Of a DNA stretch of 11,522 bases, positions 1 through 9,300 are shown piece by piece. Position numbers and translations under genes: made by a program. Position 1 is the first letter of the stretch, and the number at the start of each line of letters is the position of its first letter. The DNA is from Flaviramulus sp. (GTDB lineage Bacteria; Bacteroidota; Bacteroidia; Flavobacteriales; Flavobacteriaceae): positions 1 through 11,522 of the forward strand of contig JALRJA010000197.1 in the NCBI GenBank assembly GCA_023255235.1, read 5' to 3'. The notes under the pieces were generated by a model. The model was given only the letters and a program-made list of their open reading frames with translations. It had not been told where the DNA came from and made no database searches.

Positions 1-329
1 CTATAACCCAACCCTATGTGGTAGATGGAAGTAAATGTATTTCTTATTTCACTATAGAATTAAAAGAAAATATACCAACAGAATTTAAAGGACAATTTGA
101 CAATTGGATGTTTGGTTGCGATGTTTGTCAAGATGTTTGCCCATGGAACCGATTCTCAAAACCACACAACGAACCACTTTTTAACCCACATCCTGAAGTA
201 TTATCAATGTCCAAAAAAGATTGGGAAGAGATTACACAAGACACCTTTAACAAGGTATTTCAAAAATCGGCAGTAAAACGAACACAATTTTCAGGATTAA
301 AAAGAAACATCAAATTTTTAAAAGAATAG
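1..329 (+). CDS. queG: Epoxyqueuosine reductase QueG, C-terminal fragment (5' end outside window)
   Basis: QueG reduces epoxyqueuosine to queuosine in the anticodon loop of tRNAs, the last step of queuosine synthesis, in the cytoplasm. It is a cobalamin and iron-sulfur enzyme. Only the C-terminal part is present. The reading frame is open from position 3 and ends at TAG 327-329. Visible hallmarks are [12 protein letters not shown] (the Cys codon is at 36-38), which follows the first ferredoxin-like cluster motif in the family, and [12 protein letters not shown], a CxxCxxxCP iron-sulfur motif at 117-143. Together these are the [4Fe-4S] ligands expected near the QueG C terminus. The GTG at 18 is an internal valine codon, because the family sequence continues upstream (ITQPY precedes it). 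The cobalamin-binding N-terminal part and the first cluster motif lie outside the window. Nothing looks broken. The family call is secure from the motifs. Confidence 0.93.
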   Translation, partial: ITQPYVVDGSKCISYFTIELKENIPTEFKGQFDNWMFGCDVCQDVCPWNRFSKPHNEPLFNPHPEVLSMSKKDWEEITQDTFNKVFQKSAVKRTQFSGLKRNIKFLKE

Positions 330-332
330 GTC

Positions 333-358
333 TTGATGACATAAGATTACTATCTTTG
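333..358 (+). promoter_or_regulatory. Putative Bacteroidota promoter upstream of maeB
   Basis: TATCTTTG at 351-358 matches the Bacteroidota -7 element TAnnTTTG. A TTG at 333-335 could be the -33 element, but the 15-base spacing is shorter than the usual 17-23. The -7 element ends 21 bases before the maeB ATG, which gives a short A/T-rich leader without a Shine-Dalgarno sequence, normal for this phylum. The position in a 50-base gap between queG and maeB supports it. The short spacing lowers confidence. Confidence 0.5.
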
Positions 359-379
359 TTGGCTTAATTAAATACAAAT

Positions 380-2674
380 ATGAGTGAAGAAAGCAAACGC
401 AGAGAGGCTTTGGTATATCACGCAAAACCAACCCCGGGAAAAATAAAAGTAGTTCCAACCAAAAAATATGCAAGTCAAAGAGATTTGTCATTAGCCTACT
501 CACCCGGAGTAGCAGCACCGTGTTTAGAGATTGAAAAAAATAAAGACGCGGTTTATAAATATACGGCAAAAGGAAATTTAGTAGCTGTCATTTCAAACGG
601 AACAGCTGTTTTAGGGTTAGGAAATATTGGGCCAGAAGCTTCAAAACCAGTCATGGAAGGCAAAGGCTTATTGTTTAAAATATTTGCCGATATTGATGTG
701 TTTGATATTGAAATTAATACAGAAAATGTTGAAGAATTTATTCAAACTGTAAAAAATATTGCCCCTACTTTTGGAGGTATTAACCTTGAAGATATAAAAG
801 CACCTGAAGCTTTTGAAATTGAAAAAAGACTAAAAGAAGAGTTAGATATTCCTGTCATGCATGATGACCAACATGGTACGGCAATAATATCAGCTGCAGC
901 CTTATTAAACGCAGTAGAGCTCGCTGAAAAAAAGATTGGAAACGTTAAAATAGTTATAAGTGGCGCAGGTGCAGCAGCCATTTCTTGTTCCCGTTTATAC
1001 CAAGCTTTTGGTGCAAAACGAGAAAATATGGTAATGCTCGATAGTAAAGGCGTTATTAGAAATGACAGAGAAAATTTATCTGCTGAAAAAGCAGAATTTG
1101 CCACACACAGAAAAATAGACACTTTAGATCAAGCCATGAAAGATGCCGATGTATTTATTGGTCTTTCTATGGCAAATATTGTAACGCCAGATATGTTATT
1201 GGCTATGGCAAAAAACCCAATTGTTTTTGCTATGGCAAACCCAGACCCAGAAATTAAATATGATATAGCCATAAAAACACGCCAAGATATTATTATGGCA
1301 ACAGGTAGGAGCGACCACCCTAATCAAGTAAATAATGTACTAGGATTTCCATTTATTTTTAGAGGAGCACTAGATGTAAGAGCAACCAAAATAAATGAAG
1401 CCATGAAAATGGCTGCTGTAAAAGCGCTAGCTAGATTAGCCAAAGAACCAGTTCCAGAACAGGTTAATATTGCCTACGGCGAAACGCGTTTAACTTTTGG
1501 TAAAGAATATATAATACCCAAACCGTTTGACCCTCGTTTAATTGCCGAAGTACCACCAGCAGTTGCCAAAGCCGCTATAGAAAGTGGTGTAGCAAAACAA
1601 CCTATTAAAGATTGGGAACGCTATAAAGATTCTTTACTTGAGCGGTTAGGTTCTGATAATAAACTTGTTAGGCTACTATTAAACAGGGCAAAACTTAACC
1701 CAAAACGAATTGTTTTTGCAGAAGCCGATCAATTAGACGTTCTAAAAGCAGCTCAAATAGTTTATGAAGAAGGCATTGCAACACCTATTCTGTTAGGCAG
1801 AAAAGAAACTATAGAATCGTTAATGGAAGAAATTGAATTTGATGCCAATATTCTCATTATAGATCCTAAAACAGAAGAAGAAAACGAACGAAAAAACAAA
1901 TATGCAAAAGTATATTGGGAACAACGAAAACGCAGAGGTGTAACCTATTATTCGGCACAACGTTTAATGAGAGAACGCAATTACTTTGCTGCAATGATGG
2001 TTAATGAAGGCGATGCCGATGGTTTAATCTCAGGATATTCACGAAACTACCCATCGGTAGTTAAACCAATGCTAGAACTAATTGGTATGATGCCCGGAAT
2101 TAGTAGAGTTGCTACAACCAACCTAATGATGACCAAAAGAGGACCTATGTTTTTGAGTGATACCTCAATAAATATAGATCCAGATGCCAAAACCTTGGCA
2201 AAAATAACCCAAATGACATCTCGAGTTATTAAAATGTTTGGGCTAAATCCCGTAATGGCAATGGTGTCTTACGCAAACTTTGGGTCTTCAGCAAACCCAC
2301 GCGCTTCAAAGGTTAGAGAAGCAGTAGCATTATTACACCGTAACCACCCTGACCTAATTGTAGATGGCGAATTACAAACAGATTTTGCTTTAAATGATAC
2401 TATGCTTAAAGAGCGATTTCCTTTTTCAAAGCTAGTAGGTAAAAAGGTTAATGCACTTGTTTTTCCAAATTTAGATTCAGCAAATATCACCTATAAATTA
2501 CTAAAAGAACTAAATGAAGCCGATTCTATTGGTCCTATTATGATGGGAATGCGTAAACCAGTTCATATCCTTCAACTAGGAGCAAATGTAGATGAAATAG
2601 TTAATATGACAGCAATTGCTGTTGTTGATGCTCAGCACAAAGAAAAATGGGAATTAGAACATTCCCAAAAGTAA
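380..2674 (+). CDS. maeB: NADP-dependent hybrid malic enzyme (malic enzyme plus PTA-like domain)
   Basis: The enzyme oxidatively decarboxylates malate to pyruvate with formation of NAD(P)H, in the cytoplasm. The 764-residue length is typical of MaeB hybrids. The malic enzyme part (about 1-420) shows YSPGVAAPC with the likely catalytic Tyr40, MEGK with catalytic Lys95, metal ligands Glu137-Asp138 (NLEDI) and Asp163 (HDDQHGTA), a dinucleotide-binding GAGAAA at 195-200, and FAMANPDPE near 283-291. The PTA_PTB part (about 430-760) begins near RIVFAEAD. At the site where true phosphotransacetylases carry NDLSRG, this protein has HILQLG (729-734), so the catalytic Ser-Arg pair is Gln732-Leu733 and the following Asp is Glu739. 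That fits the known role of this domain in hybrid malic enzymes as an acetyl-CoA sensor that inhibits the enzyme. NADP rather than NAD preference is inferred from the family. The ATG at 380 starts the conserved N terminus. It sits alone between two putative promoters. Confidence 0.95.
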   Translation: MSEESKRREALVYHAKPTPGKIKVVPTKKYASQRDLSLAYSPGVAAPCLEIEKNKDAVYKYTAKGNLVAVISNGTAVLGLGNIGPEASKPVMEGKGLLFKIFADIDVFDIEINTENVEEFIQTVKNIAPTFGGINLEDIKAPEAFEIEKRLKEELDIPVMHDDQHGTAIISAAALLNAVELAEKKIGNVKIVISGAGAAAISCSRLYQAFGAKRENMVMLDSKGVIRNDRENLSAEKAEFATHRKIDTLDQAMKDADVFIGLSMANIVTPDMLLAMAKNPIVFAMANPDPEIKYDIAIKTRQDIIMATGRSDHPNQVNNVLGFPFIFRGALDVRATKINEAMKMAAVKALARLAKEPVPEQVNIAYGETRLTFGKEYIIPKPFDPRLIAEVPPAVAKAAIESGVAKQPIKDWERYKDSLLERLGSDNKLVRLLLNRAKLNPKRIVFAEADQLDVLKAAQIVYEEGIATPILLGRKETIESLMEEIEFDANILIIDPKTEEENERKNKYAKVYWEQRKRRGVTYYSAQRLMRERNYFAAMMVNEGDADGLISGYSRNYPSVVKPMLELIGMMPGISRVATTNLMMTKRGPMFLSDTSINIDPDAKTLAKITQMTSRVIKMFGLNPVMAMVSYANFGSSANPRASKVREAVALLHRNHPDLIVDGELQTDFALNDTMLKERFPFSKLVGKKVNALVFPNLDSANITYKLLKELNEADSIGPIMMGMRKPVHILQLGANVDEIVNMTAIAVVDAQHKEKWELEHSQK

Positions 2675-2686
2675 TAAATATTTTAT

Positions 2687-2694
2687 TACATTTG
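2687..2694 (+). promoter_or_regulatory. Putative -7 promoter element upstream of ruvA
   Basis: TACATTTG fits the Bacteroidota -7 consensus TAnnTTTG and ends 22 bases before the ruvA ATG. No TTG or TTTG lies at a suitable -33 distance, because the upstream region is the end of maeB. The site is supported only by its consensus match, its position, and its identity with the better-supported gcvH element. Confidence 0.42.
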
Positions 2695-2716
2695 GTTGAT
2701 TAACTAGAAGCCATTC

Positions 2717-3298
2717 ATGATAACACATATTCAAGGAAAACTTACAGAGAAAAACCCAACACATGTTGTTATAGACTGTAATGGAGTGGGATATATGATT
2801 AATATTTCACTCCATACATATTCTCAAATTGCAGATAGTGAACACTTAAAACTATACACGCATTTGCAAGTAAAAGAAGATTCTCATACGCTTTATGGAT
2901 TTTCATCACTTGCAGAACGCGAAATTTTTAGGCTATTAATATCTGTAAGCGGTGTAGGTGCAAGCACCGCTCGCACCATGTTATCATCATTAACCCCAGT
3001 ACAAGTAAGAGAAGCAATAGCAACAAGTGATGTTGTTTTAATTCAATCTATAAAAGGCATTGGAGCAAAAACAGCTCAACGCGTTATTTTAGATTTGAAA
3101 GACAAAATATTAAAGATTTATGAAATTGATGAAGTTTCTGTTTCTAAAGGCAATACCAATAAAAATGAAGCGTTATCTGCTTTAGAAGTGCTAGGGTTTG
3201 TTAAAAAACAAGCTGAACGTGTTGTTGATAAAATAATAGCAACGCAACCCGACGCCAATATTGAAACTATTATAAAACAAGCCCTAAAGAATTTATAA
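2717..3298 (+). CDS. ruvA: Holliday junction branch migration protein RuvA
   Basis: RuvA tetramers bind four-way DNA junctions and load the RuvB motor, which drives branch migration in recombination and repair in the cytoplasm. The 193-residue length is usual for the family. Domain I (about 1-62) is the OB fold, starting MITHIQGKL and containing the acidic pin Glu54-Asp55 (KEDSHTLYGF). Domain II (about 68-140) has two helix-hairpin-helix motifs, VSGVGAST (77-84) and IKGIGAKTAQRV (112-123). Domain III (about 150-193), which contacts RuvB, contains EALSALEVLGF and ends QALKNL. The ATG at 2717 is the first in-frame start that gives the family N terminus. The gene lies 42 bases after maeB and stops six bases before sprA, so the two are probably co-transcribed. 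RuvB and RuvC are not in the window. All domains look intact. Confidence 0.97.
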   Translation: MITHIQGKLTEKNPTHVVIDCNGVGYMINISLHTYSQIADSEHLKLYTHLQVKEDSHTLYGFSSLAEREIFRLLISVSGVGASTARTMLSSLTPVQVREAIATSDVVLIQSIKGIGAKTAQRVILDLKDKILKIYEIDEVSVSKGNTNKNEALSALEVLGFVKKQAERVVDKIIATQPDANIETIIKQALKNL

Positions 3299-3304
3299 TA
3301 TATT

Positions 3305-3394
3305 TTGAATAAAACTAAACACCCATTTTATAAACTAACCAAACAATACTTTTCCCTTGTTTTAATTCTATTGTTCTCAATATTAACAAGGGCT
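3305..3394 (+). other. Predicted Sec signal peptide of SprA
   Basis: Codons 1-30 of sprA encode a basic n-region (Lys3, Lys5, Lys10, Lys13), a hydrophobic core FSLVLILLFSIL (16-27) and a TRA|QQ cleavage site, with Gln31 as the likely first mature residue. There is no lipobox cysteine, so signal peptidase I processing is expected. The peptide is complete only if translation starts at the TTG at 3305, which supports that start. Confidence 0.85.
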
Positions 3395-6300
3395 CAGCAA
3401 CCAGTTCAAGATTCTGTAAAAACAGGATTTAGTCTTGGTGAAATAAAAGGACCAAAACCAAGTAGTATAGAGTCTAGATACACCTATGATGCCTTAACTA
3501 ATAGGTATATTTATACTGAGAAGATAGGAAACTACAATATAAATTACCCTATTATTTTAACACCAAAAGAATATTATGACCTAGTAGCTAAAGAAAACTT
3601 GCGTAGCTACTACAAAGAAAAAATAGACGCTTTTGATGGTTTAAAAGAAGGCTCTGAAGATAGCCAAAAAAATCTCTTACCAGAGTTTTATGTCAAATCA
3701 AATTTTTTTGAAACTATTTTTGGTAGTAATACCATTGAAGTAACACCAACAGGTTCTGTTGAGATGGATTTAGGAATCCTTTTTTCAAGACAAGATAACC
3801 CAACGTTTTCTCCTAGAAACAGAAGCAATTTTAGTTTTGATTTTGACCAACGAATTAGTTTAAGCCTACTAGGTAAAGTAGGCACAAGATTACAAGTAAC
3901 AGCCAACTACGATACCCAATCAACCTTCGATTTTCAGCAACTTATAAAATTAGAATACACGCCAACCGAAGACGATATTATTCAAAAAATTGAAGTAGGT
4001 AACGTTAGTATGCCATTAAACAGTTCCTTAATTACAGGAGCACAAAGTTTATTTGGAGTAAAAGCACAACTTCAATTTGGTAAAACAACTGTTACCGGTG
4101 TTTTTTCAGAGCAACGTTCACAATCCAATTCGGTTATAGCTCAAGGCGGCGGAACACTTGAAGAATTTGAATTTTTTATAAGAGATTATGATGAAAACAG
4201 GCACTTCTTTTTAGCGCAATATTTTAAAGAAACCTACGATGATGCTCTTAAAAACTACCCGTTTTTAAACAACAAAGGCTTACAAATAACCCGATTAGAA
4301 GTCTGGACAACAAACCGAAGTAACAGAACAGAAAATGTTAGAAATATTGTAGCACTTCAAGATTTGGGCGAAACCAACAAAGTAGCTTCGGCAGTTAATG
4401 TTTTAGCAGCTCCTGGAGCGTTTCCCGATAATAAAAATAATGCCTTCAACCCAACTAATATTCAAGGTGCTGGTTCTCAAATTACAGAAGCCATTAGAGA
4501 TATTGCAACAGTTAAATCGGGTATTTTAGTATCTGGCGTTAATGAAGGCTTTGATTATGCCAATTTAGAAAATGCTAGAAAATTAATACAAGGACAAGAA
4601 TATACCTTAAATGCCCAACTTGGGTATATCTCACTAAACCAACGTTTAAACAACGACGAGGTTCTAGCAGTTGCATTTCAATATACACTAGGAGGCAAAG
4701 TATATCAAGTAGGCGAGTTTGCAAACGATGGTATTGATGCAACAGATGTAACCATAAATCAAGGGCAAGTAACAAATGTGGTAAATTCTAATTTGGTACT
4801 AAAAATGATAAAGAGCAGCATAACCAATGTATCTCAACCTGTTTGGGATTTGATGATGAAAAATATTTATGATACTGGTGCCTACAACCTAAGCCCAGAT
4901 GATTTTACCTTAAACATTTTTTACAACGAAGCCTCTCCTTTAAACTACATTACACCTGTAGGAGCTAGTTTTGAGCTCGATATAAACGGCAACCCCATAA
5001 CAGGAACAACAAGTGAAAAAGATTTAATTCAAAACACACCTCTATTAAGAGTTTTTAATCTCGATAAATTAAACTTAAATAACGACCCACAATCAAGAGG
5101 TGATGGGTTTTTTGATTTTGTTACCGGAATAACCGTAATTCCTCAAAATGGAAAAATAGTATTTACCAGTGCAGAGCCTTTTGGTGAATATCTATTTAAT
5201 GTTTTAGGAGGCGGTGATTATAACAATGAATCTTCATATAATGCAGACCAAGAAAAGTATGTGTATGACATACTTTATAAAAGTACAAAAACAGCTGCTT
5301 TAGAAGAAGTTGAAAAAAACAAATTCAAATTAAAAGGCCGTTTTAAATCTACTGGTGGTGATGGCATTCCTATAGGCTCTTTTAATGTTCCGCGTGGTTC
5401 GGTTAAAGTTACCGCAGGAGGACGTGTTTTGGTAGAAGGAATAGATTATACAGTCAACTATCAGTTAGGGCGTGTTCAAATTCTTGATGAAGCTCTTAAA
5501 GCATCCAATACACCTATTCAAGTTTCAACAGAAAACAATGCCGTTTTTGGGCAACAAACTAGGCGTTTTACAGGATTAAATATAGAACATAAATTTAATG
5601 AAAATTTTGTGTTAGGAGCTACACTTTTAAACCTAAATGAACGCCCTATAACCCAAAAAGCAAACTTTGGAACAGAACCTATAAACAATACTATTTTAGG
5701 GTTTAATGGTAATTACTCTACAAAAGTGCCTTTTTTAACTCGTTTAGCTAATAAATTACCCAATATAGACACTGATGCTGAATCAAACCTATCGGTTCGT
5801 GGTGAGTTTGCTTACCTATTACCAGGTGCTCCAAACGGAACAAACCTGAATAACGAAGCCACATCTTATATTGATGATTTTGAAGGCTCACAAAATGGCA
5901 TAGACCTTAAATCACAACAAACTTGGTTTTTATCAAGTAGACCTTTACAACTTGGTAAAACCTATACCGAAGGAGAAGAAGATGCTAATGGAATTCAAAA
6001 CGGCTATGACAGAGCCTTGTTAAATTGGTATAGCATAGACCCTATATTTTACAGTAGCCGAAGACCAGACGGCATTACCGATGACGACCTCTCCAGCCTT
6101 TATACTAGTAGGGTTTTTATTAATGAACTTTTCCCAGACCAAGATTTGGTTCAAGGGCAAAACTCGGTACTTTTTACATTAGATTTAGCATATTATCCAC
6201 AAGAACGCGGACCTTATAATTTTAACCCAACAGCAGCCGATGGGATAAGCCCAGCAGAAGCCACAAATAGTTGGGCTGGTATTACACGCCAGCTAACCTC

Positions 6301-9300
6301 AACAGATTTTGAACAACAAAATGTTGAATATATAGATTTTTGGGTGCAAGACCCGTTTCAAGAAAACCCAACAAACCCAGGAGGAAAGCTGGTTTTCAAT
6401 CTAGGGAATATTTCAGAAGATATAATAAAAGATGGTAGAAAACTATATGAAAATGGCTTGCCAAAAGATGGTGATATTAGTTTGTTACAACAAACCACTT
6501 GGGGCACGGTTGTACCGCAAAACCAATCGTTAATTTATGCCTTTGATAGCACCGGAGAAGAACGCACCAGACAAGATGTGGGTTATGATGGGTATGACGA
6601 TATAGAAGAAGCTTCTGTTTTTGGTAGTATTTATGGCGAAGACCCTTCAAACGATAATTACACCTATTTTTTAAATTCTGATGGCGATATTTTTCAACGG
6701 TATAAAAAATTTAATGGCGTAGATGGAAATACTCCCGATATTTTTTCAGATACCAACAGAGGTGCCAATACACAACCAGATGTAGAAGATATTAATCGTG
6801 ATAATACCATGAACACCATAGATAGCTATTATGAATATGAGCTAGCTATTACAAGACAAAACCTACCTACTTCTCAAGCCGATTTTGACAATATCCCTAA
6901 TAGCAACCCATTAAAAAACTTTTTAAGAGATTTTAAAGAGAAAAACCGTATTATGCCAAATGGTGATGATGTAACCGTTAGATGGTATCAATTTAGAATT
7001 CCTGTTCAAGGTGAACATGCCAAACCCATTGGCGGCATTACCGATTTAAGATCGATTAGATTTACAAGAATGTATTTAAAAGAATTTACCCAACCTACGG
7101 TTTTTAGATTTGGAACATTAGACCTAGTTAGAAGTGATTGGAGAAGATATACACAAAGCCTTGAGTTTGATAAAGATAACCCCGATGACGACGGAACCGA
7201 TTTTTCTGTAGGTGTAATAGGAACCATTGAAAACGAAGGTAGTTATGAAAGACCACCAGGAATTGAACCAGAAGAATTATTTAATAACAATACTGTAGTA
7301 AGACAAAATGAGCAATCGTTAGTTGTTAAAGCCTGTAATTTAGAACCAGAAGATTCTAGAGCAGCATTTAAAAATATAAATATTGATATGCGTCAATATA
7401 AACGTATAAGAATGTTTATTCACGCAGAAGATGACGACGATTCTGGAGCATCAACTTTAACCGATAATGATTTGGTAGGGTTTATTAGAATGGGTAACGA
7501 CCTAAATGATAATTACTATCAAATAGAAATTCCGTTGGTAATTTCTACCTCTACAACCAGAGAAGGGTTATGGCCTACAGACAATGAAATTAATTTACCC
7601 ATTGATATTTTAGGAAAAGTAAAAGCTCAGGGCATCTCAGATATGACATTAACAAACCCTAACCCCACTTTTTATGATGTTGTAAATGGCGATATTGTAT
7701 TGGCAAGCAATCCATTTGGTGGATATCAAATTGGTCAGCATAGAGTTGGTATTAAAGGAAATCCAAACTTTGGTGATATAAGAACACTTATGGTTGGTGT
7801 TAAAAGCCGAACCAACAGAGATGTTTGTACAGAACTTTGGTTTAACGAATTAAGGTTATCTGATTTAGAAAACGAAGGCGGATGGGCAGCTGTATTAAGT
7901 ATGGATACCAACATTGCAGATTTTATGAATATTAGTGCCACAGGAAGACAAAGCACTTCTGGTTTTGGGTCGTTAGAGCAGGGTCCGAGCCAGCGAAGTC
8001 TAGAAGATGTTAAACAATATGATGTGGTAACCAATATTAATATTGGGCAATTATTACCAAAAAAATGGGGTGTTCAGTTGCCTTTTAATTATGGGCAAAG
8101 TGAAGAACTTATAACACCTAAATTTGATCAGTTTTATAAAGATTTAACCTTAGAATCTAGATTAGAAGCTGCTAATAGCAATGCAGAACGAGAACAAATT
8201 AAAAACCAATCAGAAGATTATACCAAACGCCAAAGCATTAATTTTATTGGTGTTAGAAAAAATAGAACATCAGAGGCAAAACCCCGTTTTTACGATGTTG
8301 AAAATATAACCTTAAACTATTCATATAACAAAGTAGAACACCGAGATTTTGAAATTGAAAACGCCGTAAATAAAACCCTAAGAGTGGGTGCCAATTATGC
8401 CCATAATTTCAATGCTATAACCATAGAACCTTTTCAAAAAAACGACTCCTTGTTTACAGGCAAGTATTGGCGGTTTTTAAAAGATTTTAACTTCAACTTA
8501 TTACCAACAAACATTACTATAAACACTAATATTAATAGACAGTTTAATAAACAAAGATTTAGAGAAATAGATTTAACAGGCTCTAATATAGGTGTTGAAG
8601 AATTATTTAGAAGAAACTATACTTTTGATTTTGAATACGGCATTAATTACAACCTTACCAAATCACTTCAATTTAACTTTATTGCCTCCAATAATAATAT
8701 AGTGAGAAACTATTTTAAAGATAATGATTTAATAGCAGGTGAACAAGACGATAACCTTGATGTTTGGGATGGTTTTTTTGATGTTGGAGACCCAAACAGA
8801 CAAACTCAAAACCTTGGTTTAACCTACCAATTACCTTTAAATAAAATACCAACCTTTAGTTTTATTGATGCTACCTACCAATATACAGGCAGTTTTTTAT
8901 GGCAAAAAGGATCTGATTTATACGGTAACATAGACCTTTCATATACAAACCCAAATGATCCTAATGAGCAACTTACAGGAAACTTCAATCTAGGAAATAC
9001 AATTCAAAATTCAAATGTGCATAACATTAATGCATCATTAGATATGAACAAACTATACAAATATATTGGGTTAGTTAAAAAGCCCGTAAGAGCAGTAAGA
9101 GGAAGACCAAACCAAGCTAGAGATACCCAAGAATCAAAAACAACAAACACCAAACCACCAAAAGCAAAAAACCAAACAGTTACCAAACTCTTAAATGCAG
9201 GTGTTGATGTTTTAACAAGCATAAAAAGAATACAGGCAAACTACTCTGAAAATAATGGAACATTTTTACCCGGTTATACCCAAACACCAGGCTTTATAGG

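Noticed and set aside
18..329. A separate small gene starting at GTG 18
   Set aside because: The frame is open upstream to the window edge and the upstream residues continue the QueG sequence, so it is the tail of queG.
742..1122. Antisense open frame of 126 codons inside maeB
   Set aside because: It lies wholly opposite a secure coding region, its Ser/Phe/Ala-rich product resembles no family I know, and it has no promoter-like element. The same holds for the antisense frames inside sprA, including 7735-8034.
2672..2688. Perfect 7-bp inverted repeat (taataaa, tat, tttatta) at the end of maeB
   Set aside because: The stem is entirely A-T, lacks a downstream T run and overlaps the stop codon and the ruvA promoter element. 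It is too weak to call a terminator.
3299..3307. TATATTTTG just at the sprA start, resembling a -7 element
   Set aside because: The spacing does not fit TAnnTTTG, and a promoter here would start transcription inside the coding sequence.
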